From contig JAFLCG010000014.1 of NCBI GenBank assembly GCA_017303635.1, positions 115,522-179,521 on the forward strand: a stretch of DNA of 64,000 bases, read 5' to 3'. This DNA comes from Anaerolineae bacterium (GTDB lineage: Bacteria > Chloroflexota > Anaerolineae > Aggregatilineales > Phototrophicaceae). The position numbers were made by a program, and so were the translations under genes. Below the pieces are notes generated by a model. That model saw only the letters and a list, made by a program, of their open reading frames with translations, did not search any database and was not told where the DNA came from. This document shows, piece by piece, positions 56,018 through 64,000 of this stretch; positions within the stretch are counted from its first letter, which is position 1; every line of letters starts with the position of its first letter.

Positions 56018-57898
56018 TCATCGTCCCATGCTCATATTGTATTCCATAGCAATTAGACTCTTCTGATCATAAGATCTAAGCGAATGTGTTCTAACATAAT
56101 CAAAATAACTATATTCAGTGGTGTGGTGACGTAAAGAAATCTTCAAACATCCCATCTCCACATCAGGGTTTCCAGTCACACATAGCCCAGTTTCATTTAA
56201 CAGACATTTAAGGTACTCAAAATTTCCCTTGAACACCCCTCTTCGTCCCATATCAGCAATAAATACCTGTAATAGCCTACGAGCCTTACTAACCCACCCT
56301 GTTCTGATGCAACACAGTATAAAAGCAAGCCGCCATTCTGCTTTATAATCTATCACATGCTCTAGTATCATTGACCACTCCAACCAATGACGATATAACA
56401 TCCCAAGTGGAAACCCAACCTCTATTAATTGACTCTTTAAACCATCTGATGACACAACGTCATTTAGTAACAAGGACTCAATCATGCTCAGTTGTGAAAC
56501 TTTGGAGGCACCAAGAAGATAACTAGTCACAAGTTCGAGTGCATGCAACATCAAAGGTAATTTATCTTGAATGTTTTGAATTATTAACATGCGGATCTGT
56601 GAGCTAGCGTGATAAACGGCATAGCCAGCGACGCCCTCTTCAATAGATATTAGTCCGCAATCCTCTAATAATTGATTTATTGAAATGACACGGTCGATTA
56701 TATGAGATGGTACAATCGCCCGGAGATCAACCTCACTGCAATTACCATCGCACATTAACGAAATTACAACAAGAACAACTAAGCAATCAATATCAAGAGA
56801 GGCTACCAAATCGGAAAATGATTGGCTCGAACTCATTGAGGCTTGGTATAAAATGCCCCGTTTCATAGGGATGTTTGCAAGTTGTTCGGAGTACGAGGAG
56901 GAAAACCAAATCCATGGCTCAATACAATTGCGGCGATACTGCTTCATAAGCATTGATGAGTTAATTGGAAATATTCGAAAGTTTTGTTGGTAGATTTCTT
57001 GTGGCTTCTTATTTGTAGAAACAAGGATACTTACAAATGAATACCCATCAATTAATTTACACAGGTCGGCATGGTAAGATAAAAACAACTTGTCAGCATT
57101 GTCAATTACAACAAACAATCGGCCACCCATTTCCTGGATTCCAGCATCAAGGCGGTCCATTATTTCACGGACTGATTCGGGTGTATCTATCCATAGAATA
57201 TCATCATAAATGTTTTTATCAATGACGTAATGGGCAACTCGAGAAGCCAAAAAGGTTTTTCCCGAAAATGGCGGCCCAAATATGATGATCCACTTCTTAC
57301 TTATGTATGAGTGTTCGAAAATCTCCACAATGTCTTTAGCAAATTCAGCATAGATATCGATATCTACAGCGCTAGTATGAGCAGGTAATCCTAATTTTTT
57401 TATTTGTTTTCTGGCAACTGCTTCCTCTTGAATAATCAAATGTGTTAAACGTCGAATGGCAGATGATTGGTAACGTTGTAAGGTTCGCTTGCTAATCGCA
57501 AAACGTCTGCAAAAGCTATTACGATCGATATCGCAATCAAAACGAAGATAATGAATGTAGATCCAAATCGCACCCAAAAGCAATTCGGAAGACGCCATTT
57601 GAATGTGATCAAAAAGGGATACAAGTATATCTATTTCGGATTCGTCGTGGAGCTGAGTATCGCCATGTTGAAGCAAAATCGAATTGATAATGTTAAGAGT
57701 ATGTGAGGTCAATTTCTGGGCGAGTACAGTGGGCCTATACGACTCGTCTCCAGCGAAGCTTACCTTTAATGCCAAATTTACAGAGTGTAAAAAAAAGATT
57801 TCATTATCAACTTTAGTCAAAGTTCCCCTACGAATAGCATTGAGAGCTGAAGTGATCGCATCTTCACTTACAAGAATTTGTGCCGCCAGAGTCACCAT
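56018..57898 (-). CDS. HTH / NB-ARC-like (STAND-type) ATPase
   Basis: The 626-aa protein has a central NTPase with Walker A FGPPFSGKTFLA near residue 209 and Walker B RLFVVIDNADK near residue 260. A predicted helix-turn-helix (RRFAISKRTLQRYQSSAIRRL) lies just before it. The C-terminal half is helical, as in STAND regulators, but no clear repeats are visible. It may be a signal-sensing transcription factor or a defence-type ATPase. No effector domain is seen. It overlaps the preceding conserved gene by 7 bp. Confidence 0.65.
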   Translation of the reverse strand: MVTLAAQILVSEDAITSALNAIRRGTLTKVDNEIFFLHSVNLALKVSFAGDESYRPTVLAQKLTSHTLNIINSILLQHGDTQLHDESEIDILVSLFDHIQMASSELLLGAIWIYIHYLRFDCDIDRNSFCRRFAISKRTLQRYQSSAIRRLTHLIIQEEAVARKQIKKLGLPAHTSAVDIDIYAEFAKDIVEIFEHSYISKKWIIIFGPPFSGKTFLASRVAHYVIDKNIYDDILWIDTPESVREIMDRLDAGIQEMGGRLFVVIDNADKLFLSYHADLCKLIDGYSFVSILVSTNKKPQEIYQQNFRIFPINSSMLMKQYRRNCIEPWIWFSSSYSEQLANIPMKRGILYQASMSSSQSFSDLVASLDIDCLVVLVVISLMCDGNCSEVDLRAIVPSHIIDRVISINQLLEDCGLISIEEGVAGYAVYHASSQIRMLIIQNIQDKLPLMLHALELVTSYLLGASKVSQLSMIESLLLNDVVSSDGLKSQLIEVGFPLGMLYRHWLEWSMILEHVIDYKAEWRLAFILCCIRTGWVSKARRLLQVFIADMGRRGVFKGNFEYLKCLLNETGLCVTGNPDVEMGCLKISLRHHTTEYSYFDYVRTHSLRSYDQKSLIAMEYNMSMGR

Positions 57899-58701
57899 AC
57901 TCCCCCAGGAAACGTATTAATACCAGTATCGCGACCTATGCGTTTATACATCTGGAATCCGGAAAATGGACGGCCAAGAATTCCATCATGAATTGCCCAT
58001 GAACGTCCTCGTATAGATTGCCAAGCATCTGTAACACGGAATGGATTAGTGTTGTCATACGATAAATGTGTAAACAGCTCTCCACCCGGTCTAAATGCCT
58101 GATCAATCCATAACATATCTTGATACCCTCGGATATATCCGAAACCGTAACGCTCAAAACTAATCGCGTTATGATACGCCAAAGGTTCAATCAAGAATAA
58201 GTCATGCCCCATAGAAGCTACAAATCGCTCAAAATATGGGATTGTCTGGCGAAATACGCGCATCCCACGTCGCACTTGCCCTGGAGCAAGTCCTGCATTC
58301 TTTGCCAAAATCTCTGCAGGCCGATTTCGGCGAGATGTTCCAAATTGAGTTGAATTACCCTCTTCATCAATATCAATATTAAAACGTGGGGACTCTGGAT
58401 CATTCACCATTGCAAAAAGAACTAAGAGTTGATTGTTAAAAGTGTCAGTCATATGAAAATAAACTAAGGGGTCTTTATCGGCAGGATCACGTCGCACGGT
58501 AATCTCAACAGAGCGCGTATCAGCAATACAGCGGATTTCAACAGCTTTAATTCCATTGATAGTCAAGTCTCCAAAATTCAGGTCATAAAGTTTTAACCAC
58601 GGTGGCAACAACTCCTTATATATGTCGATCTTCCTTTCGATACTCAAAGCGTTTATTTCACGAATTGAGTTTGGCAAAGCCATGCTTGGCAGGTTGATCA
58701 C
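57892..58701 (-). CDS. Conserved hypothetical protein
   Basis: The 269-aa soluble protein has a well-ordered, globular composition (VEITVRRDPADKDPLVYF, GLAPGQVRRGMRVF, YHNAISFERYGFGYIRGYQD). I cannot assign it to a named family. The last part, with AISFERYGFGYI, loosely recalls the end of GNAT-like folds. It sits between smpB and the ATPase gene and is likely co-transcribed with both. An internal Met at residue 7 is another possible start. Confidence 0.5.
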   Translation of the reverse strand: MINLPSMALPNSIREINALSIERKIDIYKELLPPWLKLYDLNFGDLTINGIKAVEIRCIADTRSVEITVRRDPADKDPLVYFHMTDTFNNQLLVLFAMVNDPESPRFNIDIDEEGNSTQFGTSRRNRPAEILAKNAGLAPGQVRRGMRVFRQTIPYFERFVASMGHDLFLIEPLAYHNAISFERYGFGYIRGYQDMLWIDQAFRPGGELFTHLSYDNTNPFRVTDAWQSIRGRSWAIHDGILGRPFSGFQMYKRIGRDTGINTFPGGVW

Positions 58702-58703
58702 GT

Positions 58704-59174
58704 CTAATTATCCTCTTTAATTGCACGTCGGATGGCGCGTTCAGCATCACGTTTTTGTATTGTCTCACGTTTGTCATATTGCTTCTTGCCTTTTGCTAAA
58801 GCAACTTCAACCTTTGCTCGTCCTCGCTCAATATATACTTTTGTAGGAATAAGCGTATATCCCTTCTCCTTGATTCGTGACAAAATTTGATTGATTTCTT
58901 TCCGGTGCAAGAGCAATTTTCTCGGACGAACAGGATCAGACTGCTCAAAGGAATCTGATTTTTCGTACGGGGCAATATGAACTCCTAAAAGCCACAGTTC
59001 TCCATTACGTTCTTGAACGTATCCATCACCTAATGAAAGATTGCGTGCGCGAAGCGACTTTATCTCTGAACCTTGCAACACAATTCCAGCTTGAAAAGTT
59101 CGCTCCAAACTGTAGTCAAACGATGCTTTACGGTTAGTTGCAACAGGTCTATTCTCACTCTCTTGATGCTTCAC
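58704..59174 (-). CDS. smpB: SsrA-binding protein
   Basis: SmpB binds tmRNA and brings it to stalled ribosomes. The 156-aa length is standard. Marks are NRKASFDYSLERTFQAGIVL, GSEIKSLR, GDGYV, the LLLHRKEI segment and the basic tail with KGKKQYDKRE. It follows the protease gene by 17 bp. No ssrA gene is visible in the window. Confidence 0.95.
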   Translation of the reverse strand: MKHQESENRPVATNRKASFDYSLERTFQAGIVLQGSEIKSLRARNLSLGDGYVQERNGELWLLGVHIAPYEKSDSFEQSDPVRPRKLLLHRKEINQILSRIKEKGYTLIPTKVYIERGRAKVEVALAKGKKQYDKRETIQKRDAERAIRRAIKEDN

Positions 59175-59191
59175 TTCAATGCCCCTCTCTA

Positions 59192-60427
59192 CTATTCTGG
59201 CTCTTCAAGCATCAATAAACTAATTGCTGTATTGAGGTATTGATCAACCGAACCATTGTCTTCTTCAGCTACTTCATAATCCGGTAATACGCCTATTTCT
59301 GATATTTGATGACGAAGAGGTGTTAACCACTCTGCAGTAGTTATATGCGCCGAAGATCCATCCGATAACCTAAAAATCTGTTGGACACTCCCTTTTCCAT
59401 ATGTAATCTGCCCAACAAGCACTGCTCTTTGGTGGTCTTGTAGCGCGGCTGCTACTAACTCAGCAGCACTAGCCGATCCAGAGTTAACTAATACGACCAG
59501 CGGCAAATCTATCATTGATGAGCTGGATAACGCCATTAACACGCGTTCTGAAGTAGAGGTTCTCTCATAGGCAATTGGCACATCATGGAGAAAAAAGCTA
59601 GCAACTTCAATTGCTTCCTGCAATAAGCCTCCACTATTATCTCGAAGGTCCAAAACGATATATCTAATACCTTGACCGATTAAATCAGAAAAAGCATTTG
59701 CCAGTTCATCAGGGGTTCTGTTTGTAAACAGCGTAATTTTTATATAACCAACATCTGAATAATCCTCAAGCAGTCTCCATATTACAGATGGGACTTCAAT
59801 AACAGCAAATGATAAAAACACACTATTGACTTGCCCAGATGCCCTTGATTGATACATTACTTCAACACCATTGCCCTCCTTAATTTCACCTCGTAATAAC
59901 TGATTAACATTGTCCAGAGGTAACAGTTGTTCGACAGGATCTCCATTTATAGATATAAGAAAATCACCATTGGCTATTCCTGCCCTAATTGCTGGAGAAT
60001 TCTCATATGGAAATAGCACATAATTTCCCGACTGATCTGGATGGACTAACAAACCAGCTCCTCCATATGCGCCTGCCAGCACATCAGCCTCATTCTGAGC
60101 AACCTGGGGTTCAATAAAAAATGTGTATTTGTCTTCTAGTGAACTAAGCATTCCGCGAATTGCAGCATACTCACGAACTACAGGTTGAGGTTGTTCGCGA
60201 AGATAGAAGGTGTTCAGTAGAACCTGAACCTCCTGAAGTATTGAATATTGTTCGGTTTCTTCTGCGCGTACGGCTGAAAGCGCCGATTTGACGACAAATC
60301 CTGCTATGAACGCAGTCGCCAGCAGAATGCCAAGGCTTATGCCTAGAAGGATTGATTTTGTGGAATTGGGAATTTTCAACTTATGCTGGATCCTGCTAGC
60401 ATGTTCATTGACTTCAAATTGTATCAT
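59192..60427 (-). CDS. S41-family C-terminal processing peptidase
   Basis: This is a membrane-anchored serine protease of 411 aa. An N-terminal membrane helix (LLGISLGILLATAFIAG) is followed by a PDZ domain near residues 120-200 (SPAIRAGIANGDFLISING). The S41 core shows LRDNSGGLLQEA, the catalytic Ser in VNSGSASAAELV and the catalytic Lys in GKGSVQ. The protease would act outside the cytoplasmic membrane on protein C-termini. It precedes smpB and is divergent from the kinase hybrid gene. Confidence 0.92.
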   Translation of the reverse strand: MIQFEVNEHASRIQHKLKIPNSTKSILLGISLGILLATAFIAGFVVKSALSAVRAEETEQYSILQEVQVLLNTFYLREQPQPVVREYAAIRGMLSSLEDKYTFFIEPQVAQNEADVLAGAYGGAGLLVHPDQSGNYVLFPYENSPAIRAGIANGDFLISINGDPVEQLLPLDNVNQLLRGEIKEGNGVEVMYQSRASGQVNSVFLSFAVIEVPSVIWRLLEDYSDVGYIKITLFTNRTPDELANAFSDLIGQGIRYIVLDLRDNSGGLLQEAIEVASFFLHDVPIAYERTSTSERVLMALSSSSMIDLPLVVLVNSGSASAAELVAAALQDHQRAVLVGQITYGKGSVQQIFRLSDGSSAHITTAEWLTPLRHQISEIGVLPDYEVAEEDNGSVDQYLNTAISLLMLEEPE

Positions 60428-60469
60428 TTGAATTGTAAGCTGAGATAGGCTTCAACTGGAGATTATCAC

Positions 60470-62089
60470 ATGCAAGATTTGCCAAAATCGAAATACTTGG
60501 TTCTGATTGCAGATGATGAGATAAACACTACAATCATGCTTCAACGCATTTTTGAACGTGAAGGTTATGAAGTTGAGCGCGTACACGATGGACTCAGTGC
60601 TTTGGCAGCAGCACAAGCCCTATTACCAGATTTAATCCTGCTAGACGTACAGATGCCTCAGATGGATGGATTTGAGGTCTTACGGCAACTCCGCGGAAAA
60701 CCCGAGACAAATTCTATTCCTACAATCATAGTTACAGCCAAGGCGCAACAGTCGTCTGATATTGTGCATGGCTTTAATATTGGTGCGGATGACTATATAC
60801 AAAAGCCCTTTGATCCAAGAGAGTTACTCGCCAGATCCCAAAGCAAAATTCGCAGTCGACAATTAGAGGAAGCGCTACAAAAGCGAACTCAAGAATTAGA
60901 AGCACTAGTTCGTGTAGGTGAAGAGTTAAACCAACTAGTTTCTATTGATTCATTGTTATCTATGGTCCCCTATTTGACTTTAGACTTGTTAATGGCTGAT
61001 GTAGCGGTCATCTGTCAATGCGACCAAAATGGAAAGCTATTAACATCTCAGACTCAAAAACGACATGACGCCAACATCGCACTTACAGATCCGCGAGAGA
61101 TACTTGACTTGTTTCTCTTAGATCCATTTCCAAATGTGTGGCCAACTGGAAGGCCTGTAATTCCTAGTATTAGATCTGGGGTTGTAGTACCACTTGAGAA
61201 TAATCGAAGCATAATGGGTCTAATTGTCGTAGGATCAGATCAGAAAAGTTATGATGACAATCACCTTAGACTGCTAAAGGGAATAGGGCGACAAGCTTCC
61301 CTTGCGGTTCGGAATGCAGAATTGTACGAAATTCAAGCAAACTACGCCCTACATTTAGAAGAAATGGTTGAAGAAAAGACACAAGATTTGAAGTCGGCTC
61401 AACAGTTACTAGTTCGAGCTGAAAAGCTGGCATCAATCGGACATCTGGCTGCTAGTATTGCACATGAGATAAATAACCCTTTGCAGCCAATCCGCATCAA
61501 CCTTGAACATATGCTAGAAGATATTGAAAGTGGAATTTCGATTGACCTGGAAGGACTTAAGAGCACGCAGGAAAACGTTGAACGTATTCGAAGAATTGTA
61601 AAGCAGTTATTAGAATTTACGGGCCGACGAGAAACAGCATCGAGTGAGATGCAAATGCTCACACTGGGACCAGTCATAGAGGGAGTTGTAAGTCTAAACA
61701 AGAAACTGTTTAACCAAAACGAATTGCAGATTGATGTAGATATTCAGGATGATCTACAAGTCTATGGTAATCGTGACCAGTTAGAGCAAGTATTTATGAA
61801 TCTGATGCTGAATGCCCACGCAGCAATGGAATCTGGAGGTTGCCTTCAGATTAGAGCTTTCAAAGAGAAAAGCAACGTAGTCATTATTTTTGCTGACCAG
61901 GGAGTCGGGATATCCCCAGATGCAATCAACCAAATCTTTGATCCATTCTATTCAACAAAACCGAATGGCACAGGTTTGGGATTATTTGTAAGCTTCGGAA
62001 TAATCCAGAATCATCATGGATCTATCAATGTGCAGAGTGAGGAACATGTTGGAACCACCTTCACAATCGAGTTGCCTATCTACAGGTGA
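60470..62089 (+). CDS. Response regulator / GAF / histidine kinase hybrid
   Basis: This 539-aa cytoplasmic signalling protein begins with a receiver domain (IADDEINT, phospho-acceptor Asp59 in LILLDVQMP, KPFDPRELLA). A GAF-like domain follows (about 145-285), then a coiled coil. The HisKA domain has the His in SIAHEINNPLQP near residue 332. The ATPase domain carries NLMLNAHAAM, DQGVGIS and GTGLGLFVS. The N-terminal receiver suggests it receives a phosphate before controlling its own kinase. No partner is adjacent. Confidence 0.9.
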   Translation: MQDLPKSKYLVLIADDEINTTIMLQRIFEREGYEVERVHDGLSALAAAQALLPDLILLDVQMPQMDGFEVLRQLRGKPETNSIPTIIVTAKAQQSSDIVHGFNIGADDYIQKPFDPRELLARSQSKIRSRQLEEALQKRTQELEALVRVGEELNQLVSIDSLLSMVPYLTLDLLMADVAVICQCDQNGKLLTSQTQKRHDANIALTDPREILDLFLLDPFPNVWPTGRPVIPSIRSGVVVPLENNRSIMGLIVVGSDQKSYDDNHLRLLKGIGRQASLAVRNAELYEIQANYALHLEEMVEEKTQDLKSAQQLLVRAEKLASIGHLAASIAHEINNPLQPIRINLEHMLEDIESGISIDLEGLKSTQENVERIRRIVKQLLEFTGRRETASSEMQMLTLGPVIEGVVSLNKKLFNQNELQIDVDIQDDLQVYGNRDQLEQVFMNLMLNAHAAMESGGCLQIRAFKEKSNVVIIFADQGVGISPDAINQIFDPFYSTKPNGTGLGLFVSFGIIQNHHGSINVQSEEHVGTTFTIELPIYR

Positions 62090-62105
62090 TATTTCACATC
62101 ATCAC

Positions 62106-62996
62106 CTACCCTACCGGTATCCATTGCGCCTCAAAGCTCTGTTGGTCGATCTCGTTATTCACGTAGGATCGAGAAACTGCAGATGGGGCAGCAACAAACC
62201 GAAGCAATGTATCTGTAGAACAATCCCAAACCTGAACACCAATAGCTTCAATTGATTCTACGCTGTTTGTATTGCGCGCTAACACATCCATACTTGCTAG
62301 TAATGTAGATCGCATTTCAAGGCCAGGCACCGTACAAATGTGTATGGTCAACGTTCTTCCTAAAGTCGTGTCTTCCTCGACAATCCCATCGCCCTGCACC
62401 GTAAATGATGCAAAAGCAGATGTTAATGAACTCAATGCGTTTACAGATGCCAATTCGCCAGTTTCAGTTATGGTCACAGGAATGGAGCCCTCCGAGGGTT
62501 GCCTGTTAATGAGCCAGACAATACCAATGGCAGCAATTAATAACGCAGCAAGCAGACCTGCCAAAAACAAAACTCCTGGACGGAAACGCAACCCATTATT
62601 GGATGGGCCATCGAATGACACTGCATCGATTTCGTCTTTGCTTGTAGCGAGAGACTCTATAGGACTAATCCTGGTATTTAAAGCAGGGAGCAGATTTGAT
62701 TTAACAAAGTGCGGCTCATCACTACTTATGGCAGTTTCAACTTCGCCAATCTGGACGTTTAAACGCCCTAGTAACTCTTTGACCTGTGGGTAATCTGGAT
62801 CCAAGTGAAGAACGCTGTTCAAAGCCATTCTAGCCGTTTCAGGTTCTGTGACAGAATGAGCGTATAGCCACCACACGTCAGGGTTATCCCGATCTGTCTC
62901 CAATAGCGTCTTAAGAATAGCTCTAGCTTCTTCCAGGTCATTTGACTCTATAAGGTCATAGACTTTTGCAAGCGCATTCTCAATTGTATCTGTCAT
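62106..62996 (-). CDS. TPR-like membrane-anchored protein
   Basis: The start at 62996 gives MTDTIENALAKVYDLIESND, fitting a TPR-type first helix. The longer frame upstream adds an unlikely basic segment. The 296-aa protein has two TPR-like units (about 1-75), one membrane helix (FLAGLLAALLIAAIGIVWLI, near residues 150-172) and an outer domain of about 125 residues with two Cys. It is convergent with the hybrid kinase gene, 17 bp away. The function is unknown. Confidence 0.65.
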   Translation of the reverse strand: MTDTIENALAKVYDLIESNDLEEARAILKTLLETDRDNPDVWWLYAHSVTEPETARMALNSVLHLDPDYPQVKELLGRLNVQIGEVETAISSDEPHFVKSNLLPALNTRISPIESLATSKDEIDAVSFDGPSNNGLRFRPGVLFLAGLLAALLIAAIGIVWLINRQPSEGSIPVTITETGELASVNALSSLTSAFASFTVQGDGIVEEDTTLGRTLTIHICTVPGLEMRSTLLASMDVLARNTNSVESIEAIGVQVWDCSTDTLLRFVAAPSAVSRSYVNNEIDQQSFEAQWIPVG

Positions 62997-63093
62997 GATT
63001 TCAACCTGAACTGCAAGAAACTGTCTTGCTTGTGTGCAATATCGCTCAACAGGCAGTTTACTCACGATTTAGGATGAAAGCAAGCAAGGTCGA

Positions 63094-63147
63094 GACATAA
63101 AGAAGAAGGCCTGCATTTCATGAAATGCAGGCCTTCTTCTTTATGTC
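63094..63147. terminator. Perfect 54-bp palindrome (tRNA-Leu terminator)
   Basis: Two 27-nt halves (63094-63120, 63121-63147) are perfectly inverted, with GCCTGCATTTCA at the core and GACATAAAGAAGAAG outer arms. It overlaps the tRNA 3' end and has T-rich runs on both strands, so it can act in both directions. Confidence 0.85.
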
Positions 63148-63225
63148 CCGGAGAGGACTTGAACCTCCACCCTGTAAAGGACACACCCCTCAAGCGTGCG
63201 CGTCTGCCGATTCCGCCACCGGGAC
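63144..63225 (-). tRNA. tRNA-Leu(GAG)
   Basis: On the minus strand the acceptor arms GTCCCGG / CCGGGAC pair. The D-arm is GGCGGAATCGGCAGACGC-like, the anticodon loop TTGAGGG has GAG in a CACGC/GTGTG stem, a class II variable arm is present, and the T-arm is GGAGG-TTCAAGT-CCTCT. No CCA is encoded. Confidence 0.92.
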
Positions 63226-63237
63226 TGGTAGATTATG

Positions 63238-63265
63238 ATTATACTGACCATGATTAGGCTGTCAA
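63238..63265 (-). promoter_or_regulatory. Near-consensus promoter of tRNA-Leu
   Basis: Read on the minus strand, TTGACA and TATAAT match consensus in all 12 positions with a 16-bp spacer. Confidence 0.85.
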
Positions 63266-63295
63266 TCGTCGATCTTGTTTATACAGGGACAGCAT

Positions 63296-63690
63296 TTAAT
63301 AAGTAATTGGGATGGGTACTGCGAGCAACCTTAACGTATATCGGGAGTGGTGAAGATCATGGACAAACGAAATCGATGAGATGGCAGGATAGTGGGGATA
63401 GCGAGCAAGATAGAGTTGGCGGCGGTTCCAAGCAAAGACAAAGAGTTTGATGGCACGGCGCAAGGCTTGAATGCAGCGAGAGAAACAGCGCGAACGGCGG
63501 GCCAAGCGGGCCAGATAGTGACGCAATTCGGCATTGTCGCCTTCGACACGGAAGGTTTGGCTCTTGTCGGGCATGGGCGTATGGATACCCGGTGTGTAGA
63601 GCAGCGAGCGGTAGGGAGCAAATAGATCGCTGTAGTAGAAATGCGCTTGGGGAGCTGTGTATGATTCTTTTGGTTCATCTCCTCGAGGAG
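63296..63690 (-). pseudogene. IS1-type transposase, 3' remnant
   Basis: Read leftward, the frame gives AHFYYSDLFAPYRSLLYTPG, MPDKSQTFRVEGDNAELR and HYLARLARRSRCFSR, hallmarks of the C-terminal half of IS1-type transposases. The stop is at 63296. Upstream of about 63690 the similarity ends, where another IS appears to begin. The N-terminal part is missing, so the gene is broken. Confidence 0.75.
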
Positions 63691-63749
63691 CGTAGCGACA
63701 TCGTGACCCCTACAATCATCCGCCAACCGATTGGCAGGGAGGAGGATGT

Positions 63750-64000
63750 ATGGAGAGCGAATGGGCACTCGACCGGATGCGCTTGTATCAGCTGCGCCGC
63801 GACCATCCTGACTGGACGTTGGCGCAGCTGGCGCGAGCGATTGGCTATAGTCTGAGCTGGGTCAAGAAGTGGCTGCGGCGTTTTCGGGAGACGGTTGTAC
63901 AAGGGGTGGAGATGTTCCAGGCGCAGTCAAGAGCGCCAAAACACCACCCGAAGCAGGTTGTACCGCTGGTGCGCGATGCCATTCTCGGACTACGGGACGC
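63750..64000 (+). CDS. IS transposase/integrase N-terminal part (3' partial)
   Basis: The ATG follows GGGAGGAGG. The visible 83 residues form a helix-turn-helix domain (DWTLAQLARAIGYSLSWVKKW) and linker (MFQAQSRAPKHHPKQV) typical of transposases with a downstream integrase-type DDE core. The catalytic part lies beyond the window. Its IS seems to interrupt the IS1-type remnant to the left. Confidence 0.7.
   Translation, partial: MESEWALDRMRLYQLRRDHPDWTLAQLARAIGYSLSWVKKWLRRFRETVVQGVEMFQAQSRAPKHHPKQVVPLVRDAILGLRD

Noticed and set aside
63331..63768. Alternative 145-codon frame opposite the IS region
   Set aside because: It is a shifted frame across the IS1-type remnant; the IS1 signatures lie in the other frame.

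Overview
The window reads as a piece of a Chloroflexota (probably Anaerolineae-like) chromosome interrupted by a long accessory element. The host assignment is inference. It rests on lipoproteins and secreted proteins with Thr/Pro-rich linkers, LysM and SH3-like repeats, a TrmFO tRNA methyltransferase, an LL-diaminopimelate aminotransferase type enzyme, a UDP-sulfoquinovose synthase type protein, and the general gene style. No rRNA or other strong taxonomic marker is present.

Left chromosomal arm (1-26.9 kb). Two cell-envelope proteins are followed by an A-type Fe-S carrier. Next comes an amino-acid operon: pheA, asd, a sqdB-like gene, hisD and a kinase-fold protein, the last three joined by ATGA overlaps. 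Convergent to it are hisG and a hisZ-type gene. A response regulator, a membrane sensor kinase and a secreted beta-propeller follow. A leftward block carries an amino-acid ABC permease, a GNAT/GIY-YIG fusion, a small membrane protein, hflX, a dapL-like aminotransferase, trmFO, a TPR protein, fabF and plsX. The arm ends with a secreted SH3-repeat protein and a long hairpin terminator.

Accessory element (about 26.95-55.3 kb). The sequence turns visibly more GC-rich and consists of short, tightly overlapped genes. Its left part has an O-antigen-polymerase-like protein, a YdjM-like membrane protein and an FtsK-type ATPase. A rightward block then encodes a secreted tail-collar protein, three tiny single-span proteins (37, 49 and 50 aa), a 962-aa secreted, membrane-anchored protein with carbohydrate-binding-like domains, and further membrane proteins. 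This order resembles the VII-IX-VIII-III-VI order of filamentous phages. A repressor and divergent promoter, many micro-membrane proteins, a RepA-like helicase with an iteron-like repeat field, and a Dam-type methylase follow. A second half has its own prim-pol, D5/P4-type helicase, repeat-built inverted repeat, XRE repressor with a palindromic operator, and a strongly promoted virion-like operon that includes a collagen-like protein. I see no integrase, terminase, portal, tail tape measure, lysin, VirB4 or Zot protein. The best reading is one chimeric or two tandem virus/plasmid-like elements of an undescribed type.

Right chromosomal arm (55.3-64 kb). A decayed IS5-type transposase remnant lies next to tRNA-Glu(CTC). 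Beyond it are an NB-ARC-like ATPase, a conserved unknown, smpB, an S41 protease, a response-regulator/histidine-kinase hybrid, a TPR membrane protein and tRNA-Leu(GAG). The window ends in an IS1-type transposase remnant cut by the start of another IS.
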